The notes beneath the pieces are model-generated. The model searched no databases. It was not told where the DNA came from and saw only the letters and a list, made by a program, of their open reading frames with translations. Shown one piece after another: positions 1 to 7,178 of a DNA stretch of 13,250 nucleotides (positions are counted from its first letter, which is position 1; each line of letters starts with the position of its first letter). The stretch spans positions 1 through 13,250 of the forward strand of contig VBBE01000111.1 in NCBI GenBank assembly GCA_005884605.1, given 5' to 3'. The translations under genes and the position numbers were made by a program. This DNA is from Candidatus Bathyarchaeota archaeon. Its GTDB lineage: Archaea > Thermoproteota > Bathyarchaeia > 40CM-2-53-6.

Positions 1-405
1 GCCTAGAATGTTCAGATGGTATAGGATATAGACCACCAGTCCTCCGACCGCGTCCATAGCCACTGCGCCAGCGACAAGTGTAATGTCGTTGACTATTCCA
101 GCCTGAAGATATGCTGCCCATTGTTGAACTGCACCCCACATGGACCCCACCGCGACCGCGACGCCTATGGCCAAAAGGGCCTTCTTCTCTGGAGGAAGTT
201 TCACTTTCAAGTTGAGCACCCAGCTCGAAACCACTATGGCCCAGATGAGATGGAGCAACAGGGTGAAGGGAGTGATATTGAAGGGGTCGAAGAGGTTGAG
301 AACAAACCCGACCCCAGAGATGAGGAGAGCGCTGGAAGATGAGACGAGAGTTATGCTAAGCCATCTAGGAGTCGTGTCCAACAAGCGCTGAGCCGTGAAT
401 GTCAT
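1..405 (-). CDS. Membrane protein of unknown function, C-terminus cut by window edge
   Basis: The reading frame starts with ATG at 405 and stays open for 135 codons to the window edge, so the C-terminus is missing. The translation begins MTFTAQRLLDTTPRWL. It has at least four hydrophobic stretches, at roughly residues 17-32, 44-63, 75-95 and 108-130, so it is a polytopic membrane protein. It lies 3 nt downstream of the stop of the membrane-protein gene at 409-879 on the same strand, so the two are very likely co-transcribed. I see no catalytic or binding motif and do not recognise a family. The overlapping plus-strand frames at 121-391 are short and unlike protein. Confidence 0.75.
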   Translation of the reverse strand, partial: MTFTAQRLLDTTPRWLSITLVSSSSALLISGVGFVLNLFDPFNITPFTLLLHLIWAIVVSSWVLNLKVKLPPEKKALLAIGVAVAVGSMWGAVQQWAAYLQAGIVNDITLVAGAVAMDAVGGLVVYILYHLNILG

Positions 406-408
406 TTA

Positions 409-879
409 CTATTCCTCACGCTTCTTCGCCACGACCGCGGTCGATTGGTGAAGATGGAATGGCAACGAGAAGCTGATCCTATGTTGCTTCAAGAACAAGC
501 TCAAGCGTGGCCAGTGCTGTACCGCGACAACACTGCCTATTATTCCACCTGACAAAGAGAGAATCGCGTAGGTAGCTGTAAGAATCCCAACCGCAGTCTG
601 GAAGGCGACGGACCAGAGACCACCTGGAAGGCTCAGAAGATTTGTGGCGACCCAGAGTCCGATACTCGCCAGTCCGCCTAGGGTCCCTGCAAAGAAACCT
701 GCAAGCGCCCCCTTCCACGGTCCCTGTTTGATGATGACACCTGCGACTAGTCCTGCAACAAAGGGTCCTATCTCAGGCAGGGCGACTCCAATGATCAGGT
801 TGATGAGGAATCCCACTCCAATTGCCAGCAAGAGATCGCCCTTGGTGTCATGAGGGGAGTCGGGGCTTAGTCTACCCAT
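409..879 (-). CDS. Small polytopic membrane protein (DUF5518-like)
   Basis: About 156 residues from ATG at 879 (MGRLSPDSPHDTKGDLL). The frame is open further upstream to 1005, but that extension is polar, unlike a protein start, and runs into the divergent HAD gene, so I prefer 879. There are about four hydrophobic segments. The glycine-rich stretch FVAGLVAGVIIKQGPWKGAL recalls archaeal small membrane proteins of the DUF5518 type (inference from pattern only). A basic C-terminal tail (AVVAKKREE) follows the last membrane segment. The gene is the first of a two-gene minus-strand unit with the partial membrane-protein gene at 1-405, and is divergent from the HAD gene. No enzymatic motif is visible. 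Confidence 0.75.
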   Translation of the reverse strand: MGRLSPDSPHDTKGDLLLAIGVGFLINLIIGVALPEIGPFVAGLVAGVIIKQGPWKGALAGFFAGTLGGLASIGLWVATNLLSLPGGLWSVAFQTAVGILTATYAILSLSGGIIGSVVAVQHWPRLSLFLKQHRISFSLPFHLHQSTAVVAKKREE

Positions 880-926
880 TGCACGCTCGTCCTTAATCTC
901 AAAGACACTGCGGACCCTTTCGGGAT

Positions 927-1736
927 ATGTTGCTCGTAACCTCAAGGAAAGCCATATGGTTACATTCAGACGCGAATTCTCGCCTGAGAACGTTGAAGGG
1001 CGCAATCTTCGACTGGGACGGAACTCTCGCGCAGATCGACGACCGCGAGTTCTACTGCATCAACCAAACCCTCATCGCTCATCACTCGAAACCGATAGAT
1101 CTACAGTTTCTTGTCAAGAACTACTACCAGCGCGCCTACGAGATCGGCACAGGGCCGCGAATGGTGCTGGAAACCGCACTATCACGCGATGATTGTGCCC
1201 GAATCGATGAAGCCTACGAGACCTATCGAAAACTGTTCCGTGATACGGTGGACAAGGCGAGGCTTCAGAACGGTGCGCTCGAACTCTTGTCCGCGCTGAA
1301 AGTCCACGGGTTCAAACTGGGGATTGCCACCATGCGGTTCACCAGGTCCGTGGTAAAAGAAGAGCTGGACCTATTGAGAGTCAGCCCAGTAGTTGACGTG
1401 CTGTTCACCCGAGAGGATCTCGGCCCCGGACGCGGATTGGAGTCGCTGGAGGAGGTCGTTGATAAGAGAAAACAGCTAGTAATGAGGGCTTTGGATAGGT
1501 TGAAGCTTCGGGTCGAGGACGCGTTTCTTGTCGGCGATTCCTGGTGGGATGTCAGGGCAGGAAAGAAGCTTGGAATACGGACGGTCTTGGTGCGAACCGG
1601 GTTCGCGCGCTACAACGATTTTTCACAAGAAAACGCCGACGTGACGATGAATTCGCTTGTCGAGTTGGAGAATAGGTTAGAGTCGAAAGGCTGGAACCTA
1701 GACCTCCGCTTGGGAACGAGCCGTAACCCCGCTTGA
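927..1736 (+). CDS. HAD-superfamily hydrolase (phosphoglycolate phosphatase-like)
   Basis: The product is a haloacid dehalogenase-fold phosphohydrolase. Motif I is DWDGT at residues 29-33, with Asp29 the expected nucleophile and Asp31 the acid/base. Motif II is the Thr in GIATMRFT. A lysine-rich segment before motif IV supplies candidate motif III. Motif IV is VGDSWWD around residues 202-208 (Asp204), followed by the usual AGKKLGIRTVLVRTG. The alpha-helical cap between motifs I and II fits the phosphoglycolate phosphatase/beta-phosphoglucomutase branch; the substrate cannot be told. The N-terminal 22 residues before LKGAIFDWDGT are unlike the family, so translation may start at TTG 993. That would also leave 113 bp for divergent promoters. 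Its 3' end is overlapped in antisense by the Nudix reading frame. Confidence 0.85.
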   Translation: MLLVTSRKAIWLHSDANSRLRTLKGAIFDWDGTLAQIDDREFYCINQTLIAHHSKPIDLQFLVKNYYQRAYEIGTGPRMVLETALSRDDCARIDEAYETYRKLFRDTVDKARLQNGALELLSALKVHGFKLGIATMRFTRSVVKEELDLLRVSPVVDVLFTREDLGPGRGLESLEEVVDKRKQLVMRALDRLKLRVEDAFLVGDSWWDVRAGKKLGIRTVLVRTGFARYNDFSQENADVTMNSLVELENRLESKGWNLDLRLGTSRNPA

Positions 1737-2178
1737 GATACGTATCTAGGGTCTTCATGGTGAACGAGTCTAGTTTGAGGTTGTATGCTGCCCCAGGGTA
1801 GACCCACACGTAATCCTGTATTTCGTTCTGGTCGAGTTTCACCTGTTGATCTTTGGACTTGCAGTAGAAGTCTATGAAGATGAAATGTTTTTTCTTGTAG
1901 AACTCAGGCGCGAAAATAGCCTCTTGCACAAGAAGCATCTCCATCACTTCCACATCCAGTCCGACCTCCTCCTTGACCTCCCTCCTCACCGCGTCAACCA
2001 TGCTCTCCCCAACTTCGATATGTCCACCTGGGAGAGTGTACTTGTCAAACCATTTGTGAGATCTCGCAAAAAGGATCTTGCCCTGTTGGTCGACAATCAG
2101 GGCTCCCACCGTTGGTTCAGGAAACACTTGTTTGGCCGTTGTGGTGGTGGTTGATGATTGCTGGTTTGAGGATGTCAA
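1552..2178 (-). CDS. Nudix hydrolase (MutT-like) with long C-terminal tail
   Basis: A complete Nudix box (GX5EX7REUXEEXGU) lies at residues 52-74: G52, E58, R66, E67, E70, E71, G73. Family members hydrolyse nucleoside diphosphates linked to another moiety; the substrate is not predictable here. The domain ends near YLKRGYGS (about residue 153). The last 55 residues are Ser/Arg-rich and come from reading antisense through the end of the HAD gene, so they are probably not an ancestral part of the fold. The start is TTG at 2178. It overlaps the stop of the NIF3-family gene by 4 nt (TTGA), which indicates translational coupling. The first 17 residues are Ser/Thr-rich. Confidence 0.85.
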   Translation of the reverse strand: MTSSNQQSSTTTTTAKQVFPEPTVGALIVDQQGKILFARSHKWFDKYTLPGGHIEVGESMVDAVRREVKEEVGLDVEVMEMLLVQEAIFAPEFYKKKHFIFIDFYCKSKDQQVKLDQNEIQDYVWVYPGAAYNLKLDSFTMKTLDTYLKRGYGSFPSGGLGSSLSTLTYSPTRQANSSSRRRFLVKNRCSARTRFAPRPSVFQASFLP

Positions 2179-2987
2179 TTGAGATCAGTGGTCGTGATCG
2201 GTTCCACACCCTTCTTCTCAAGCTCGCGGAGTAGCGCGTTTATTCCAAGCCAGTCACTCGCGATATGTCCTAGAACGACAAGGTTGCCAGACGCTTCGTT
2301 TGCGAGCCTCGTGAGATCCGGCTCCGCGATGTGAATGTAGGACAGCGTGCCTATTCCGTTTTGGAAGTATGTCCTGGCAATCTCGTGGCCCCCATTGGTG
2401 TAGGCAGCATGGCTGATTGCTATATTGCCTGTTCTGTTCCTGGGAGAGCCTAACCGTACCTCGATCTTGGACGCAGCTTTTCGAAATTCGGGAAAACGCT
2501 CAATTCTTGAGACAACGTCCTTCACTGCCGAATTTTCGTCGACACCTTTCAAAGCATTCTGAATCATCTTCCGACCTATCTCATCACAAGGGCTGTGAAT
2601 TGACATCAGCGGCATTCGAAGCTTCTTGGCGGCACTGGGCGTTTGATCATAATTGTCAGGATGATGCTGGAGTTCTAGGACCCGCAATTTGGGCTGAACA
2701 GCTTTCCGTGCTATGTCTTCTGGCACGCCGGCCTCTTTCAACTGGTCAATGTGCCGTAGGAATACCTTGTAGCCATCTATCCGAGCCTTGCCTCCCGCGG
2801 GGTGGTGGGCTATCACAGCGTCGCATCCCAGGTTGCGGGCCAGAAGGAGTTCGGCGACTCCGACGTCTATCGCGACGAGAACTTTGCAGATCCGTCGTCC
2901 TTTAACGTGAACCTCGCTGTCTGCAGGGACGCTTTTGAAGTTAGCCAGTTTCAGCGAGGTCCGCATTATCTGCTGAGTGTCCATCAA
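2175..2987 (-). CDS. NIF3/YbgI-family dinuclear metal-centre protein
   Basis: The 270-residue length and two blocks fit the NIF3-like family. The N-terminal block is AIDVGVAELLLARNLG followed by AVIAHHPAG, with His61 and His62 as expected metal ligands. The C-terminal block is GHIASDWLGINALLRELEKK, corresponding to the family's GH-x-x-(S/D) motif. The family is widely annotated as GTP cyclohydrolase I type 2 homologue, but its true reaction is unsettled, so I give no reaction. Two adjacent starts exist, TTG at 2987 and ATG at 2984; ATG is likelier. It lies 29 nt downstream of fumC and overlaps the Nudix gene by 4 nt, which suggests a fumC-NIF3-Nudix transcription unit. Confidence 0.85.
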   Translation of the reverse strand: MMDTQQIMRTSLKLANFKSVPADSEVHVKGRRICKVLVAIDVGVAELLLARNLGCDAVIAHHPAGGKARIDGYKVFLRHIDQLKEAGVPEDIARKAVQPKLRVLELQHHPDNYDQTPSAAKKLRMPLMSIHSPCDEIGRKMIQNALKGVDENSAVKDVVSRIERFPEFRKAASKIEVRLGSPRNRTGNIAISHAAYTNGGHEIARTYFQNGIGTLSYIHIAEPDLTRLANEASGNLVVLGHIASDWLGINALLRELEKKGVEPITTTDLN

Positions 2988-3016
2988 GAGCTTTCACGCC
3001 TAGGCGACTGGAGGCG

Positions 3017-4423
3017 CTAGGCTCTTCCGCCCTTCGTCATTTTCTTAAGGTCGAGGATTTCGTCAAGTTTCTCCTTCGGGAGAATTTTCTCTTCTAGAAT
3101 CACCTGTCGGACCGATTTGTTTTCGGCTATCGCTTTCTTGGCAACCTTGGCCGCATTATCATAGCCGATATGTGGTGTGATTGCGGTTACAACCATCAAG
3201 CTCCTGTCCGCATAACCGTAACATCTTTCGCGGTCTGCTGTGACTCCTGAGACGCATTTCTCCGCCAGAATCCTAGAACCGTTTGCAAGAATTTCTATTG
3301 ACTGGAGAAGGTCGTATGCTATGACCGGCATCATAATGTTGAGTTCGAGCTGGCCTAGTGAGCCACAGACAGTGATTGCCGCATCATTTCCTATGACCTG
3401 AGCCGCGACCAAGTTGACAGCTTCAGGGATGACCGGGTTGACCTTTCCTGGCATTATGCTCGACCCAGGCTCCGTTGCAGGCATGTCTATTTCTCCCAGC
3501 CCGGTGCGTGGTCCGGAGTTGAGCAGCCGGAGGTCGTTGGCGATTTTCATGAGACTCGCGGCAATGGTCTTCAGAAGACCGCTAGCCTCTACACACGCAT
3601 CCTTTCCCTGCATCGATTCGAATATATTTTCAGCTTTCTTGAAGTTGAAGCCAGTAAGTCTGTTAACCTCCTTTATTGCTAGCTCAGCGTACTTGGGGTG
3701 GGCATTCAGACCCGTTCCGGTCGCTGTTCCACCGAGCGGGAGTTCTAACAACGCATCTCGGGCAAGCTCTGCTCGTCTAATGCCGTGTCGTATCATACTG
3801 GCGAAGGCGCTGAACTCCTGACCGAGTGTCACTGGTACTGCGTCTTGAAGATGAGTTCGCCCAGCCTTGACGACATCATCGAACTCGATTGTCTTTTGTT
3901 CGAGCGCCTTGGCGAGTGATTGTAAAGCGGGAATTAGTTTCCTCCCTATCGCTTCGGCTGAAGAGACATGGATGGCGGTAGGGAAGACGTCGTTTGTTGA
4001 TTGGCACATATTTACGTGGTCGTTTGGATGAATGAGCTTCTTGTCTCCACGTTTTCCGCCGAGAAGTTCGTTAGCACGGTTTGCAATCACCTCGTTAGTG
4101 TTCATGTTTGTCGATGTGCCGCTGCCGGTCTGGAAGACGTCAACCACAAACTGCTCATAGAGTGAGCCCTCCATGACCTCCTTGGCGGCCGATACAATCG
4201 CTTCGCCTTTTTTCGGGTCTAAGAGCCCGAGTTGCATGTTCGTTCTCGCCGCAGCTAGTTTGACAAGAGCCATTGCTCGTATGAACTCTTTCGGTAGGCG
4301 GATCCCCGAGATTGGGAAGTTTTCGACAGCCCTCTGGGTCTGAGCTCCATAGTACGCGGAGTTCGGGACTTTGACCTCTCCCATTGTATCACTCTCAACC
4401 CGATACTCCTCAACAGTTACCAT
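3017..4423 (-). CDS. fumC: Class II fumarate hydratase
   Basis: Fumarase catalyses reversible hydration of fumarate to L-malate in the citric-acid cycle, in the cytoplasm, as a homotetramer. The 468-residue length is normal for class II. The fumarase/aspartase signature GSSIMPGKVNP sits near residues 317-327, with the catalytic serine in the flexible loop. The conserved AGRTHLQDAVP with the active-site His is near residue 188. SGTSTNMNTNEV and the N-terminal PNSAYYGAQTQRA are also typical. Aspartase has similar signatures, but the overall pattern is closer to FumC. The start is ATG at 4423 (MVTVEEYRVESDTMGEVKVP). A TATA-like element lies about 40 nt upstream on the minus strand. Antisense frames here are shadows. 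Confidence 0.95.
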   Translation of the reverse strand: MVTVEEYRVESDTMGEVKVPNSAYYGAQTQRAVENFPISGIRLPKEFIRAMALVKLAAARTNMQLGLLDPKKGEAIVSAAKEVMEGSLYEQFVVDVFQTGSGTSTNMNTNEVIANRANELLGGKRGDKKLIHPNDHVNMCQSTNDVFPTAIHVSSAEAIGRKLIPALQSLAKALEQKTIEFDDVVKAGRTHLQDAVPVTLGQEFSAFASMIRHGIRRAELARDALLELPLGGTATGTGLNAHPKYAELAIKEVNRLTGFNFKKAENIFESMQGKDACVEASGLLKTIAASLMKIANDLRLLNSGPRTGLGEIDMPATEPGSSIMPGKVNPVIPEAVNLVAAQVIGNDAAITVCGSLGQLELNIMMPVIAYDLLQSIEILANGSRILAEKCVSGVTADRERCYGYADRSLMVVTAITPHIGYDNAAKVAKKAIAENKSVRQVILEEKILPKEKLDEILDLKKMTKGGRA

Positions 4424-4461
4424 TTGCTAGGGTCGACCATCGACCCGAAGGATTCGGCGGA

Positions 4462-4469
4462 CTAAAAAA
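4462..4469 (-). promoter_or_regulatory. Probable TATA box for fumC
   Basis: The minus-strand sequence CTTTTTTAGT is the only T/A-only block near the fumC start and lies about 40 nt upstream of it. With archaeal spacing (start site about 26 nt downstream of the TATA centre) this gives a leader of about 15 nt. The call rests on position and composition only. Confidence 0.4.
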
Positions 4470-4758
4470 GACTCTCTATCGATCCAAGGAACAGTACATC
4501 AAGACCGCTCCACGAATAAGCTGGAAGCGAAATAGTTTCGCTCCTCTCTACGGTCTAAACAGAGGTACTCTCCCGATTGATGCAGATTGCTTTCGGCAAA
4601 GAAGATTCGGCAGAACGGTATTGTTTTACGCAAACAGATTGAAGAGGTTACATCTCTTCTCAAGCAAATAGATCGTGACCGGAAGGTCCTCGGTCACACC
4701 AATAACCACTAGGGTCTATCGGGAGATCGGGGCTACGACGTCCCAGCGCATGCTGTAA
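4470..4758. other. Intergenic region with three inverted repeats, no convincing gene
   Basis: This gap between divergent fumC and the FAH gene has no long reading frame with protein character. It holds a perfect hairpin GCGAAA-TAG-TTTCGC at 4527-4541. This sits inside a larger pairing, AGACCG (4502-4507) with CGGTCT (4551-4556). A third hairpin is GTGACCG (4675-4681) with CGGTCAC (4691-4697). A 41-codon frame from TTG 4587 to 4712 has an amphipathic Lys/Glu/Leu stretch (VLRKQIEEVTSLLKQIDRDR) that looks coiled-coil-like. It could be a small gene or the tail of a decayed one. I cannot decide between an untranslated structured RNA and gene debris. Confidence 0.3.
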
Positions 4759-4769
4759 CATTTACATTA
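4759..4769 (+). promoter_or_regulatory. Possible TATA element for the FAH-family gene
   Basis: The A/T-rich block ATTTACATTA lies just before ATG 4774. If it is the TATA box, transcription would begin near 4790, which favours TTG 4807 as the real start codon of the downstream gene. This is an inference from archaeal promoter spacing. Confidence 0.3.
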
Positions 4770-4773
4770 CGAT

Positions 4774-5751
4774 ATGTTTTCCTCGAAACACCTTAGGGAT
4801 CTTACTTTGAGGCTAGTTAGATTTCAGCAGAAAATGGGAGAGAACAGAATTGGGGTAATAGTAGGCGCGAACCATGTCGCAGAGATAACCGGGGCAAAGG
4901 CCTCCTCCGAACCGCTTCTCGACTTTCTTAGCGACCCCAAGGCAGAATCCAAAGCCCAGCTAGCAGCATATTCTGCGAAGAAGAATTTGGACGGGCACAA
5001 ACAAAACGAGAGGAGGTATTGGAGCCTCGACTTCGTTACCGTCTTGCCGCCGATAGCACATCCAACCAAGATCATCTGCATGGGCGGGAACTTTTCAGAC
5101 CACTTAGCTGAAGGGAGCAGCTCGCTTCCGCCCTTTCCGATATCTTTTCTCAAGGCACCCACGTCTCTTGTTGGTCACCGGGCTCCAATAATCTATCCAA
5201 AGAGGGTAAAGCTTCTCGATTATGAGGTCGAGCTTGCCACGGTTATCGGGAAAGAGTGTAAGGATGTTCCGAGAAAGGATGCCCTCGAGTACGTGGCAGG
5301 CTTCTCCGTGTTCAACGACGTAAGTGCTAGAGATATTCAGTTTGCGGAAATGAAACGGGGATTCTGTAACCTCGGCAAGAACTTCGACACCTTCGGTCCC
5401 ATGGGTCCATGCCTTGTAACTCCAGACCAGGCGGGAAACCCGGACAACCTCGCGATGGAACTCCGGGTCAATGGCCAAACTCGTCAGCTGTCAAGCACCA
5501 AGAAAATGGTGTTCAAAGTTCGAGAGCTAGTTGAATTCTTCTCATCGATGACCTTGGAACCCGGTGACATCATAACGTCAGGTACTCCTTCAGGCGTCGC
5601 AATTTACAGGAAACCAGACAAGGAACCCTACCTCCTCAGACCCGGAGATGGGATAGAGGCGAAGATCGAAAACTTGGGACGCCTCCAGAATACGGTAGTA
5701 GATGAGCAGCGAGCTTACAACCCTGCCCTGTCATTACGGTCCGGAAACTAG
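4774..5751 (+). CDS. Fumarylacetoacetate hydrolase (FAH) family protein
   Basis: The FAH fold covers hydrolases and isomerases acting on 2-oxo/acylpyruvate-type compounds, such as fumarylpyruvate and 2-hydroxyhepta-2,4-diene-1,7-dioate, with a divalent metal. Visible family blocks are PTKIICMGGNFSDH (about residue 97), SFLKAPTSLVG, DYEVELATVIG with metal-ligand candidates Glu151 and Glu153, FSVFNDVSARD (Asp182), and ITSGTPSGVA near the C-terminus. These are arranged as in the C-terminal FAA_hydrolase domain. The real N-terminus is probably TTG 4807, giving LRLVRFQQKMGENRIGV, because family members usually begin with an (M)KLVRF-like strand. The exact substrate is unknown. It is a single plus-strand gene, divergent from fumC and followed by the tRNA-Lys fragment. 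Confidence 0.88.
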   Translation: MFSSKHLRDLTLRLVRFQQKMGENRIGVIVGANHVAEITGAKASSEPLLDFLSDPKAESKAQLAAYSAKKNLDGHKQNERRYWSLDFVTVLPPIAHPTKIICMGGNFSDHLAEGSSSLPPFPISFLKAPTSLVGHRAPIIYPKRVKLLDYEVELATVIGKECKDVPRKDALEYVAGFSVFNDVSARDIQFAEMKRGFCNLGKNFDTFGPMGPCLVTPDQAGNPDNLAMELRVNGQTRQLSSTKKMVFKVRELVEFFSSMTLEPGDIITSGTPSGVAIYRKPDKEPYLLRPGDGIEAKIENLGRLQNTVVDEQRAYNPALSLRSGN

Positions 5752-5754
5752 CTT

Positions 5755-5795
5755 TGGCCAGTTTTGATGGCCAGCACTGGAGATCAGATGGCCAG
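5755..5795. repeat. Three close copies of TGGCCAG
   Basis: TGGCCAG occurs at 5755-5761, 5768-5774 and 5789-5795, the last two preceded by GA. The copies lie just after the stop codon of the FAH gene. TGGCCA is itself palindromic. They may be protein binding sites, insertion debris or chance; no function is assigned. Confidence 0.4.
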
Positions 5796-5871
5796 TACAA
5801 TTCTACTGTTGTTGCCGGTTAGGAAAACTGCCCGAATTCTTTTTCAACGCATGTTTCACGGTGTGCTAATA

Positions 5872-5892
5872 GGGCCCGTAGCTCAGCCAGGT
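5872..5892 (+). pseudogene. Orphan 5' fragment of tRNA-Lys
   Basis: The 19-nt block GGGCCCGTAGCTCAGCCAG is identical to the start of the complete tRNA-Lys at 7090. Here it continues with GTTA, so it matches the mature, intron-free tRNA through position 20 and has no D-loop intron. The expected D-stem partner GAGC does not follow, and I find no anticodon arm, T-arm or CGGGCCC acceptor partner before 7223. It is therefore a remnant or duplicated half-gene, or the target-site copy left by an integrated element. A 5' half of a trans-spliced tRNA is a less likely alternative, since a complete tRNA-Lys(UUU) is present nearby. Confidence 0.75.
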
Positions 5893-5953
5893 TACTTTCG
5901 CGTATCTTCGAGAGTTATGGTCATGGGTCGGCCTCTGGACCGGAGCGGAACTC

Positions 5954-7089
5954 ATGAGTACATGCAGGGCGGTCTTCGCCAAGGGAAAGCAAAAGGAGTT
6001 TCTCATGCATGCAAAGCAATTGTCGAGGCTGAATTCGGAACGTTTCGCCTCCGATATTGGAGTATCGAGTTACAATGTTCTGAGAACGACCTATCTCAAT
6101 GAACGCAACACGCTACCGATCACCGTCCTTCGCAAAGCTGCTCCTCTCTTCGACCATACAACTTGGTCGAATTCGATTGTTGGCTTCCGCAATGCTCATT
6201 GGGGACAGGTCATGGGAGGAAGTATCTCTTTGAAGAAATGACACGCTGCAATGCGCAAGAAACCGAAGTCATATCATGATCTGCAGAGCGGTCGCTTCCT
6301 CAAAGCTCGGTCGTACAATTACGAGACATCCTGTGGCATGAAGTTCGGTCTCTGAGCGAGTTGCTAGTTGCCGAGAATCTCATTGCCAATGGGGTTTCAC
6401 ACGACTATGAACCGGCTTTGCATTGCGGAAACCACACTTTGTTTCCAGACTTTCTTGCCGAAGACTGGTTTTGGAAGGGTCCTAATCGAGCTTTCTGGTT
6501 TTCGCGCTCCACAGACATGGATACGATTGTTGGAGAAACTCAAGCTGTATCTGTCGTGCAAGGCAGCAGATCGAATATTGGTCGTTCATCTCGAACAAGA
6601 CAGGGAAACTGCACTCAAGATTACGAGGCAACTTAGTTCGCTCATTCGGACGATTTCAATCAGCGACATGAGACACCTACTTCGCAGTGTTGCAAGTTCA
6701 AAGGACTCATCCGGGAATATTCGAATCGTGTCATTAGGAGAGGCCTTGCAAGTTTGCCGACGTATGAACGGGAAACGATTTCATTGGTATCGACTGATTC
6801 AGACGTTACCGAAGGACCAATGGTCGATATTCTGATCCGCCGTGGATTCTCGCGGGCCGAGATTGAGAAAGTCCGAATCATATCTGATTTGAAAAAGCGA
6901 TTGATTGAGGCAATCCGCTTGGCCGATAGCCATCAGATCGTTCCGAGGGAAGCTATGATCGAAATGATGGCCGGCGTCTATCAGAGCTCTGTATGTCACC
7001 ACTTCGGTTCAATGAATAGTCTTGCTCTTGCTGCCGACATGGAGGCTGGGAAAAGCTTAGCTAGGGTTCACGGCCACTCAATTTCTTGT
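5954..7089 (+). pseudogene. Decayed HTH / PD-(D/E)xK-like nuclease related to homing endonucleases
   Basis: Protein-like sequence runs through three broken frames. Frame 5954-6238 starts MSTCRAVFAKGKQKEF and ends with an Asn/His-Trp-Gly-Gln...Gly-Gly block (HWGQVMGG). That block resembles the linker after the N-terminal HTH of archaeal homing-endonuclease-like proteins. A stop at 6239 interrupts it, and the frame resumes to about 6341 (KARSYNYETSCGMK). A shift then gives VRSLSELLVAE, HDYEP and PDF (6445-6453). A second shift near 6470 gives LIELSGF (Glu codon 6488) and a helical segment (EKLKLYLSCKAADRILVV). PDF followed by IEL fits a PD-(D/E)xK nuclease core, with Leu where Lys is usual. A third shift near 6830 leads to KRLIEAIRLADS and HHFGSMNSLALAADMEAG, resembling homing-endonuclease-associated HTH repeats. 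The last frame reads on into the tRNA to 7137. Family assignment is from remembered motifs. Confidence 0.6.
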
Positions 7090-7106
7090 GGGCCCGTAGC
7101 TCAGCC

Positions 7107-7131
7107 AGATCCCGAAATGCGGATCCTGAAG
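7107..7131 (+). other. tRNA-Lys intron 1 (D-loop, 25 nt)
   Basis: The fold has BHB form. The central 4-bp helix is TCAG (7101-7104) with CTGA (7126-7129). The 5' bulge is CC^A (7105-7107), the 3' bulge is AG^A (7130-7132), and the inner helix is GATCC (7108-7112) with GGATC (7121-7125). Cutting after the second bulge base gives a D-loop with conserved G18-G19. The outer helix has one G-G mismatch. The ends could slide by two bases (AG) without changing the product. Confidence 0.75.
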
Positions 7132-7145
7132 AGGTAGAGCACCGG

Positions 7146-7171
7146 AAGAGCAGCGTTAGTGTTCTGGTGAG
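7146..7171 (+). other. tRNA-Lys intron 2 (anticodon stem 30/31, 26 nt)
   Basis: This is a complete canonical BHB. The outer helix is AGAG (7136-7139) with CTTT (7173-7176) and the central helix is CACC (7140-7143) with GGTG (7166-7169). The 5' bulge is GG^A (7144-7146) and the 3' bulge is AG^G (7170-7172). The inner helix is AGAGC (7147-7151) with GTTCT (7161-7165). Removal restores G31, needed to pair with C39. The outer helix uses bases of the later anticodon loop, so this intron must be removed before the anticodon arm can form. Confidence 0.85.
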
Positions 7172-7178
7172 GCTTTTA

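Larger units (their letters stand above)
5872..7089 (+). mobile_element. Putative nuclease-bearing element bounded by tRNA-Lys 5' repeats
   Basis: This 1,218-bp segment starts at the first base of the orphan tRNA-Lys fragment and ends at the base before the complete tRNA-Lys gene. Deletion between the two 19-nt repeats (5872-5890 and 7090-7108) would leave a single intact tRNA-Lys. Almost all of the interior is taken up by a decayed nuclease gene in the same orientation as the tRNA. No integrase or transposase is visible. I infer an integrated or homing-type element that used the tRNA 5' half as its target, with the element's own copy of the 5' half restoring the gene. A segmental duplication followed by insertion is an alternative. 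Confidence 0.45.

Noticed and set aside
2417..2905. 162-codon frame antisense to the NIF3-family gene
   Set aside because: A shadow, Cys- and Trp-rich with no family pattern.
3414..3821. 135-codon frame antisense to fumC
   Set aside because: A shadow of strong fumarase coding sequence.
4384..4671. 95-codon plus-strand frame before the FAH gene
   Set aside because: It overlaps the fumC start in antisense and its composition is not protein-like.
5872..5892. 5' half of a trans-spliced split tRNA-Lys
   Set aside because: A complete tRNA-Lys(UUU) lies 1.2 kb away and no 3' half with a matching pairing tail was found in the window. It cannot be excluded for another lysine isoacceptor outside the window.
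5872..6000. A second complete tRNA starting at the left GGGCCCG
   Set aside because: No GAGC at a usable place, no T-arm and no CGGGCCC partner follow, even when introns are allowed. It is only a 5' fragment.
5764..6102. 112-codon plus-strand frame
   Set aside because: It reads through the tRNA fragment and the nuclease start in a different frame and has no protein-like pattern.
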